From contig JXTC01000219.1 in assembly GCA_002914845.1 (NCBI GenBank), forward strand, positions 183,786 to 247,785: DNA of 64,000 bases, written 5' to 3'. A program made the position numbers and the translations under genes. The notes beneath the pieces are model-generated. The model saw only the letters and a program-made list of their open reading frames with translations. It was not told the DNA's origin and did not search any database. This document shows, piece by piece, positions 56,569 through 64,000 of the stretch. This DNA comes from Trema orientale (Eukaryota > Streptophyta > Magnoliopsida > Rosales > Cannabaceae). The number at the start of each line of letters is the position of its first letter. The stretch's first letter is position 1.

Positions 56569-58149
56569 TACCCACGCAGCAAAGAGAAAGACTGAGCACA
56601 AGGAGAGAGAGTGCAATGAAGAAAGAAAAAGCAAAGCGAAGAAAGAGAGCACAAAGGCAAGAGTGCGCAAAGAGAGAGGAAAGAGCGGAAGCAGATAGAG
56701 ATTTGTGAGAGAGAGGAACAAAGTGTAGCATAGAGGAGAACGGCGTTTGAGGGAATATACCAAGGGCAAAATAGGCCAAAAAATAAACCAATTACAAATG
56801 GGTATCAAACTATTAAAAACATAAAAAAAAAAATGGCAAGTTTGATATACCCAGCCCAAAAAGGGGCACTAGGTCTAATTTGCACGCTAGTTGTACCGTT
56901 AAAAGATTTCAGGCCCACCCAAACACCATCTACGGCCCAGTAATCAAACAGGTCCATGGTGGTGGTGAGTAAGTAGGAGAATGGTTGTCACATATTGTGC
57001 TCGTCATATTTCGTCATCTAGTATCCAACCAAAACATTTTTCTAATCGACTCTTTCCGATTATCAAAATGTGATACTCTCATAAAAGAAAAGTTCATAGG
57101 ATAAAATGTATTGCTAGCTGGATTTTAAACGAGTGTTGAATTTAACCTTCACTGCACTTAGATCAGATCAGATTGTGCCAAATCCATATGCTTAGCAACA
57201 AAACACGTATCATTCCAAGTGTTGTCAAGAGGAACCGAAATATGCCAGATTATGCGTTACACATACATTGTAGGGCTGTAAAGATATATCTAAAACATTC
57301 AGAGAGGTGGCGACATAAAACAAGTATGACTCGCTAGTCACAAGACTCACAACTAATGCACAAGGAAGAAAAAAAACATCTTTTTCATTTGGCAGTTGCA
57401 CCAAAAGATGTTGCATCAGTTCACCTTCCTATAGTTTTTCTCATCCACCAGATAATCCAGGATACTAGCAGAAGAAAAATGAAGCAAAATAAACTTGTTC
57501 AACATTGAAAAATGTAATCAGAAAAACCTGAAAGGCAGCTGAGCATACACAGGAGGACATCTAATAAATTTCATGATCTGGGAGAGAACAAAAATCATAT
57601 ACTTCTACATACCCATTGAGACAAATGAGAAATGATTACACCTATGTTAACTTCTTGCCCCGCAATTTCTACCCAAAAAAAAAAAAAAAAAAAGAGTACC
57701 TAAAACTCCATTCCCCATTTCTTTCCAGGCACTCAAACTTGGGTTGGGTACACAGAATAGTATTTCCATCCAAATCAAATACTAGTTGACCCACAAATGT
57801 TAATAAAGCAATATTGTACTTAAGTGCACATAATTAAAGACCTAAGCCTTGTTTGTTTATTTTGTAGCAGAAAGGAATCAAGGGTGATCGAAATCTAAGC
57901 CTTGTTTGTTTCATAAATCCATTACATAAGTTCTCTCAACAGCCAGAAATAGCCCAAAAGCACAAAACTAGTTTAATACAATAACTAAGAAAATCCACAA
58001 AAAAAAATAAAAATAAAATAAAATAAAACTAATAGGTATGTAGAAACAGATCTCCGAACCGTACTACGTCGAATCGACTAATAGGCAGCGACCCATTACA
58101 GAAAACCCGAAATTGGAAGCTGGGTTGGGCGAGTAGCGTTGTGATGGGG
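56569..58149. other. Intergenic and TOM7 3' UTR
   Basis: 56580-56740 is purine-rich (GAGAAAG words), which opens the pyrimidine-coded minus frames; these are not accepted as genes. A 15-base direct repeat AAGCCTTGTTTGTTT occurs at about 57844 and 57898. Confidence 0.5.
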
Positions 58150-58371
58150 TCAAACCGGGCTGAGGAGCTGAGAAAGATGGGGCTTAGGCTCAGAGTTCAT
58201 GCCGATGATGATGACCAGAGGAATAAAGCCGTAGTGAAGGACGACTTTACCCTTCTTCAAGGTCCAGTTGGTCCACTCCTTCACCACCTGTGCGGTTGAT
58301 TGCTCCTCCGGGCCCTTGGATCCCTTGCTCGTCGTCTTGCCCTTCCCCTTCAGACTAACCCTCGACGCCAT
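58150..58371 (-). CDS. TOM7: Mitochondrial import receptor subunit TOM7
   Basis: Single exon, 73 residues, complete. A basic, Gly/Ser/Lys-rich cytosolic part ([13 protein letters not shown]) is followed by [20 protein letters not shown], the membrane helix [16 protein letters not shown] and the end HLSQLLSPV, nearly identical to the plant TOM7-1 pattern and of the usual length. TOM7 is a small tail-anchored subunit of the TOM complex in the outer mitochondrial membrane, tuning its assembly around TOM40. A telo-box, AAACCCTAA, lies at 58393-58401, 22 bases upstream of the start codon. Confidence 0.96.
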   Translation of the reverse strand: MASRVSLKGKGKTTSKGSKGPEEQSTAQVVKEWTNWTLKKGKVVLHYGFIPLVIIIGMNSEPKPHLSQLLSPV

Positions 58372-58800
58372 TGTTTTTGGTTTCGAGTTCTAAAACCCTA
58401 AAGATTATGAACCTTATTTGCTGGGCGGTTATCAAGTCTGCACCTTGTCCTTATAAGTTGTCGTTATATAAGTCGCTAATCAACCCCCTTAATCACCACC
58501 GTCGATGGCACTACGTGTCACAAAGTTCACGTATCTCATTGAGTGACGTCATAAATTACTTTTCAAGCAACCTAAGGAAAAAAAAAAAAAAAGCCCTACA
58601 AAGTTTACACTTGGAACTTATTAAAGCCTTTATTTTAGGTCGGAATTTTTGCCTTTTTTTTCCTTTTTGGTAAAGAGTTGCCTTATTGTGTAGTAGAGGA
58701 GAATATAATCAATCATACCTTTCTGAAAATAAAAATAAAAATAAAATTCCCAAAAATTAACAATGCAATAGCATTCTTTGACTTACTGCTATCATGAGAT
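58372..58800 (-). promoter_or_regulatory. TOM7 upstream region
   Basis: Holds the telo-box noted for TOM7. No second gene seen in the rest. Confidence 0.4.
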
Positions 58801-59390
58801 TATGACCGTAAAAAGAGCCCGAAAGTCTAAAATTCGATGGGCCAGCCCGAAAAAAATCTGACTCATACTTAGCCGAGCACGACGTGACTCGAACACGATT
58901 ATTTTTAGAGTTAGATTTGGGCTTAATATTTTTTTTACATGAACCTGATCCAAAGTCCAGCGTAAAGTCCGAACTTGAAACCTGAACTCAAAGCTTGGTC
59001 TAAAAAGTCTAAAAATCTAAAAGTTACTAAAAATTAAAAATAAAAGCCCAAATTAAGTCCGAAATTTTAAAGAATTCATATTTCTTAATTGGTTTCTATT
59101 AAAATCATTCAAAAACCAGACCCATTTTTTGTTTTTTTTTTCTTGTATTTTTGTCATATTTTATTTTTAATATTTTATTTTAATTTAAAAGTCTAAAAGT
59201 TAAACTCAACTCGAATATAAAGCTCAAAGCTCAAAGCTCGACCCTAAGATCGAGCCCGAAACTTCCAAGGTAGATAAATCTAAGTCCGGCCTAGTCCGAA
59301 ATATTATGAAACTCAAAGCTCAAACCCAACCACGTCCAAAGTCGAAAAAGTGGGTTTGAACTAGACTTGAGTGGTCCATTTACACCTCTA
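58801..59390. mobile_element. hAT-like non-autonomous element, about 590 bp
   Basis: The right end, read inward, is TAGAGGTGTAAATGGACC, a hAT-style terminus. The left end TATGACCGTAAAAAGAGCCC matches it in part. Flanking octamers CATGAGAT (58793-58800) and CGTGAGAT (59391-59398) differ at one base, consistent with the 8-base hAT target duplication. The inside is built of degenerate AAAGTCTRAAA and CCCGAA words. No transposase. Confidence 0.65.
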
Positions 59391-59413
59391 CGTGAGATGT
59401 GTAACCATAGAAT

Positions 59414-60449
59414 TGTTGGAATTAAAAACGATTTTCGCAGCGGAAGATTGGCCCAGGAATATTCAAAAATTTTCTCAAAACAATTGACTATATGAGTGCA
59501 TAGTATTANNNNNNNNNNNNNNNNNNNNNNNNNNNNNNNNNNNNNNNNNNNNNNNNNNNNNNNNNNNNNNNNNNNNNNNNNNNNNNNNNNNNNNNNNNNN
59601 NNNNNNNNNNNNNNNNNNNNNNNNNNNNNNNNNNNNNNNNNNNNNNNNNNNNNNNNNNNNNNNNNNNNNNNNNNNNNNNNNNNNNNNNNNNNNNNNNNNN
59701 NNNNNNNNNNNNNNNNNNNNNNNNNNNNNNNNNNNNNNNNNNNNNNNNNNNNNNNNNNNNNNNNNNNNNNNNNNNNNNNNNNNNNNNNNNNNNNNNNNNN
59801 NNNNNNNNNNNNNNNNNNNNNNNNNNNNNNNNNNNNNNNNNNNNNNNNNNNNNNNNNNNNNNNNNNNNNNNNNNNNNNNNNNNNNNNNNNNNNNNNNNNN
59901 NNNNNNNNNNNNNNNNNNNNNNNNNNNNNNNNNNNNNNNNNNNNNNNNNNNNNNNNNNNNNNNNNNNNNNNNNNNNNNNNNNNNNNNNNNNNNNNNNNNN
60001 NNNNNNNNNNNNNNNNNNNNNNNNNNNNNNNNNNNNNNNNNNNNNNNNNNNNNNNNNNNNNNNNNNNNNNNNNNNNNNNNNNNNNNNNNNNNNNNNNNNN
60101 NNNNNNNNNNNNNNNNNNNNNNNNNNNNNNNNNNNNNNNNNNNNNNNNNNNNNNNNNNNNNNNNNNNNNNNNNNNNNNNNNNNNNNNNNNNNNNNNNNNN
60201 NNNNNNNNNNNNNNNNNNNNNNNNNNNNNNNNNNNNNNNNNNNNNNNNNNNNNNNNNNNNNNNNNNNNNNNNNNNNNNNNNNNNNNNNNNNNNNNNNNNN
60301 NNNNNNNNNNNNNNNNNNNNNNNNNNNNNNNNNNNNNNNNNNNNNNNNNNNNNNNNNCCAATTATGCACAAATTCAAATAGAAAAATGTCATTTTATTAA
60401 TTCAGCAAATATCCAAAATATACATGCTTTTAGGGCATAAACCCTAACA
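59414..60449 (-). mobile_element. Ty1/copia-type LTR (solo LTR, or element collapsed in a gap)
   Basis: Outer ends TGTTGGAATTAAAA and GCATAAACCCTAACA; on the minus strand this reads TGTTAGGGTTTATGCCC ... CTTCCGCTGCGAAAATCG ... TTCCAACA, a familiar plant copia LTR layout. An exact 5-base duplication, AGAAT, flanks it (59409-59413 and 60450-60454). The 849-base N gap hides the middle, so a full element could be missing there. Confidence 0.85.
59509..60357. other. Assembly gap (849 N)
   Basis: Undetermined bases. The open frames running through it are artefacts. Confidence 1.
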
Positions 60450-60454
60450 AGAAT

Positions 60455-61670
60455 AACGTATCTTCGGGGGCCAAGTCTGTAAAACACTTAGCAGTAGTAG
60501 GTGCAGCAACTCAAGTAAGTAGGTGCAGCAACTCAAGTAACTAGTGGAATTTTACAAATTTGTATGTTCTTATGTTGTTTTACTAACAATATAGAACTTC
60601 CAATGTCATTTCTATATAATTGCTCAGTTTTAATATCACTAAGGCTAAGCATAAAGTCACTATTTAGTAAACACTATCTGTCTCACATACATGCTCAGTT
60701 TTGACTATAATTGGTTAATGCAATTTTTTTTTTTTTTTTTCCAATTCAAAACCTAAATGAAAAAAGAAAATAAGTAACAAAAAAAATCTTTCAACCTGCC
60801 CTCATTATCTTCTTCTTTTCCGTTCCAACCTGGCTCCAAATTCATCTAATTTGACAAGTTTTGTATATTCGTATATTGATATTTCTGTCACTTGGCTATT
60901 TGACCATTTCATCGAGTCTCAGAAGAGTGCTGCTCAAGACCCTCTGCCCTCTGGTGCTTTGGATCACAGGAGGCCCCGGATGCTCTAGTATTTGCCAGAT
61001 TCTTCTTCTTTGAGAGCGGTTGGTTACCATTCTCATTCTTTCATTTTCTTTGTACTTAATTTTTCTTTGTGAGAAACGTCCATGATTATTTAAATATATT
61101 TCTTTGTGAGAAACGTCCATGATTATTTAAATAGATACATTTTTGACTTAGGTCCATTGCTTTTAAAATATGGAGACTACAGTGGAAGCTTGCTAACACC
61201 TGCATCCAAGCAAAATGTGTTGTCATTAAGTGTTGGCAATGACCAAAATGCAAATAGTTAGTTATGCTCACATCAGATCAACTCAATCGGGTAATACATC
61301 TTCTACTAGTGTTTCTTCCCTTGCATTTTTTGCGTCATGGAATTAAGGAGCTAGCTAGCAAAAGTTGGTCTCTTTTGGTGTTCAGTAGTAGTGAATCAGT
61401 CAGCAGGATCTATAAGCCAAAAAGCCTTACAAGTAAAACTACAGTTTACCCTCAAACATATCTAAACTTGGTTTTTATTCTATATGACAAAGCGGCCAAA
61501 ACAGGTTGCCATGGCGATCATGTGAATGTAGGTCCAAGCAATGATCAGTCCTTGATGCTATCGAAGAGATGAGGCACAAAATTTATTGGCTTTTATTAGT
61601 GGGAAAACCTTGTCCCTAAATTGTATTAATTACGAAATATTTAAGATTAGACGACTGAGCATTTGATTTG
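60455..61670. other. Intergenic with a small tandem repeat and weak coding-like scraps
   Basis: A 37-base tandem duplication (CTTTGTGAGAAACGTCCATG twice) lies at 61063-61136. The plus strand near 60888-60985 reads TWLFDHFIESQKSAAQDPLP then SGALDHRRPRML before a stop: possibly an old exon, family not recognised. Confidence 0.35.
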
Positions 61671-61673
61671 CAG

Positions 61674-61762
61674 CTTACCAACAACATAAATTTGGCGCAG
61701 ATCCTGGAGCAGTATTGTGCTAAAGCACTGCCTTCGCCAAAGGGCATATATGTACAAGTATA
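61674..61762 (+). pseudogene. Possible terminal exon or exon remnant, unrecognised
   Basis: After a good acceptor (TTGATTTGCAG) an 89-base frame reads LTNNINLAQILEQYCAKALP then SPKGIYVQV and TAG. The composition is protein-like, but no convincing upstream exon in frame was found. Family not recognised. Confidence 0.3.
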
Positions 61763-63060
61763 GAGCTCGAAGATATCTTATAGATATCTGTCTTGTACTT
61801 TCACTCTTTGCGCTGGTGTGCTAAGACTAGGATTTGTTTGGTGCACTGCAGATTCACCAAAAAAAAGTTCACATATAGGTGAAAGTTCTTTTGTTTGTTT
61901 GCCCCTCAAAACTAAGTAAAATGTTTCAAGTGATTCATATATTCCCTTGTGTAACAGCTACCCTCTATCTGTACGTTTATCTAGACAGACTGTCTTTCTT
62001 GAATTCTCGATTAATGTATCCAAAAATGTCATTTCTTGAAATTCGTTCCACTATTTGCTTTTTATTGTGAGGACTGAGTAAAACTGCTACTGTTAGTTTG
62101 CATCTGATCTGATGAGTTGTGGTTGTATGCATTGCCCAGCACATATATATTTTAACCATCAATTAAATGCGGTACCCATTATAGGACCTACCGCACTCAA
62201 TGGTATTGTTAGCCTTTTATTCCCAAATATTGGCGCATTTCATATACATATGTGATATGTCTGTAAAGAGATAAACAAGAATAAGTGACTTTTCTTTTCT
62301 CATTGGTCTTTCCGTTAAGAGTTAGAGACTGTTGATAATCGTTTTCTTAGTCGATTATTTGTTGTTACAAGTAATACTTTGTGCAGCACATTCAACCACC
62401 TGCCAATTGCCATGAATGAAAGAGTTGCTTCCAAGACTTGCCTCGCTAATACTAATTTTAAAAGAAAAAAGTTAATTAACACTGAAAAGTATTGGTAAAT
62501 AAACTGACTATTTGTAATATGTACACAAAATTAAATCAATTTAAAAGGAGAACACATGTCTCTTGCTTTAGATGTTCAACCATAATGATAATAAAAATAT
62601 TGTCATGCTATCTAATAGTTTCAAACACATGGAAAAAGTCACTGCTCAAATAAAAAATAATAACAAATAAGGTTTTTGACCAACCGCCTTTGTAGCGTCA
62701 CAATCGTCGATAAGACAAATTTTGGTAAATACTACAACTATTTCATATCTGTAGAAAGTTTTTTTCATGTAACAAAACAAACGGTAACGTAATACAAGAT
62801 CTTGGGAACCCTCATGTGTCATTAACGTTAAGTGTATGCCAGGCAAAAATAAAAAAGAAAATAATTAAAAATAAAATATCTTTTGATCCTCACAAATAAT
62901 AAAGATCGTGGAGCCAACTTTCAAAAGCAAAAATCCTACACAAAAGGGACATTTTAGACAGCACACGCGGCATCATCACTAACCAGTCAAAGAATACAAT
63001 TAAAATGGTCTTTAAATTCATAGGGGATATTTATTTAATTTTTTTTTTGTATATTATATT
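61763..63060. other. Intergenic, no gene seen
   Basis: AT-rich, with no coding-like frame or recognised repeat. Confidence 0.45.
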
Positions 63061-63071
63061 ATTATTATGGG

Positions 63072-63923
63072 TATATAAGAAAAGGTGGTGTATATTAAGG
63101 GAGGCTTGTTCCAGAATTGAGGCCTGCCAGAGAAAAATAAGAGTGAGGGAGGAGACGCAAACGAAAGAAAAAGCTTAATTGGTAAGAAAGAAAGTTATGA
63201 TGATTTTTTCAATTCCTCTCTCGTGTTCTGACCCCACCCCTTCCCTTTGATTGACTTCTTTTACTTTTTAGATTCACATTTCATATCAATCTCAATCTAA
63301 AGCTCCAATCTTTTTTTATTATTAGCTAACACCTCCTTATTCTGAATTCTGGGTTGGAACTATTTGCTTTGTTTTGGCTCAAATTTTGCTTCTAATTTTT
63401 CTGGTAAGGAAAAAGAAGTAGACTTTCAGGTAGATTTGTTGGGTTCAGATTCATGTAATTCAAATATTTCTTGGTTTTGCATGTTGAAATTGCTTACCAT
63501 CTTTGTTTAATGCCTCATTGTATTCTCCGAAGTTGGTCGTTTTTACTGTTTTTTTTTTTTTTTGAGATGTACTGATGTTATTTTCTATTCATTTATTTAG
63601 TTATCATTTGGGTAGAAATGAAACTTCGTTTTTAATGTTTGGCCAATGAATTCCCTTGTACCCATCTTTTCAGATCTGGGATATCGTTGATGTTGCCTCT
63701 TTTTCTCTTTAAGTTCTTATCCATCATAGTTATGCGCTGCCCTTGCAGCTGCAGATCGTAAATTTTCATTTTGGTCAATTCGTTGTGTACAGACAGATCA
63801 ATCTTACTATAGAAAACATGAAATTGAGTTAAAAACAAAAACAAATATTGGGTTTTATTATTATTATTCTTGGAAGTTATTGCTCTGATTGGTATGTCAT
63901 CTGATTTATGTCACTCGTTTCAG
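63072..63923 (+). promoter_or_regulatory. TATA box, leader exon and leader intron of the right-edge gene
   Basis: TATATAAG at 63072-63079 precedes a purine-rich leader (about 63105-63181). GGTAAGAAAG gives a good donor at 63182, and TTTCAG ends a T-rich intron at 63923. Leader introns of this kind are common in plant regulatory genes. Confidence 0.5.
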
Positions 63924-63960
63924 GATTCTGTGTCTCCTCTTCACTCAGAAGGCTGGGACC

Positions 63961-64000
63961 ATGGACTACGAGAGCAACAATTGGATATTGGATGGGGTTT
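63961..64000 (+). CDS. 5' end of a gene cut by the window edge
   Basis: ATG at 63961, in an exon starting at 63924, reads MDYESNNWILDGV before the window ends. The N-terminus is faintly like group IVc bHLH factors (xNxNWIxDY), but thirteen residues cannot decide. Supported mainly by the leader exon, intron and ATG order. Confidence 0.45.
   Translation, partial: MDYESNNWILDGV

Noticed and set aside
56521-56859. Leucine/serine-rich minus frames
   Set aside because: Purine-rich simple sequence on the plus strand opens these frames; not protein-like.
59291-60440. Long frames of X residues
   Set aside because: They run through the N gap.
1-64000. CRISPR arrays, operons, rRNA, tRNA and known miRNA precursors
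   Set aside because: Looked for common plant miRNA cores and tRNA boxes by eye and found none; CRISPR and operons are not expected in a plant nuclear genome.

Overview
The window is nuclear DNA of a seed plant, almost certainly a eudicot: AT-rich, intron-rich genes with GT-AG splicing, wide intergenic spaces packed with small transposons, and plant-only families such as ARF, FLZ, CYP73A and a long-PPR protein. Gene identities do not fix the species; a woody rosid is a guess only. There are two assembly gaps (2 N at 25209-25210 and 849 N at 59509-60357).

Layout. 1-16 kb is almost gene-free: an unrecognised decayed coding fragment (0.5-1.26 kb), an LTR-like block (3.5-5.0 kb), a minisatellite (6.55 kb), a nested transposon cluster (7.1-10.8 kb), a short two-exon CWC16/YJU2-like splicing-factor relative (11.2-12.4 kb, minus) lying between two copies of a local duplication, a GC-rich hAT-like block and another minisatellite. 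16.4-17.8 kb holds a PPR gene (minus). 18-23 kb is intergenic, with two related miniature elements and a G-box cluster. 23.4-25.6 kb holds an FCS-like zinc finger (FLZ) gene (plus), 27.0-28.8 kb a cinnamate 4-hydroxylase of the divergent class II type (plus), and 29.85-35.39 kb a complete 14-exon ARF7/ARF19-type auxin response factor (minus). 36-49.5 kb is a 13-kb gene desert with two well-delimited DNA transposons. 49.7-52.1 kb holds a fold-type-I Orn/Lys/Arg decarboxylase (plus) convergent with a CW-zinc-finger/MBD protein (MBD2-type, 52.5-54.1 kb, minus). 58.15-58.37 kb encodes TOM7 (minus). 58.8-60.45 kb holds a hAT-like element and a copia-type LTR spanning the gap. The start of another gene is visible at the right edge.

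No operon-like or clustered pathway was found: the genes act in separate processes (organelle RNA, SnRK1-linked signalling, phenylpropanoid entry, auxin transcription, amino-acid decarboxylation, chromatin, mitochondrial import). The multi-exon models were built by hand from splice consensus, phase continuity and family conservation; all close in frame. The clearest new material is the set of small transposons whose target-site duplications can be read directly, some with the matching unoccupied site elsewhere in the window. No previously undescribed gene system is evident.
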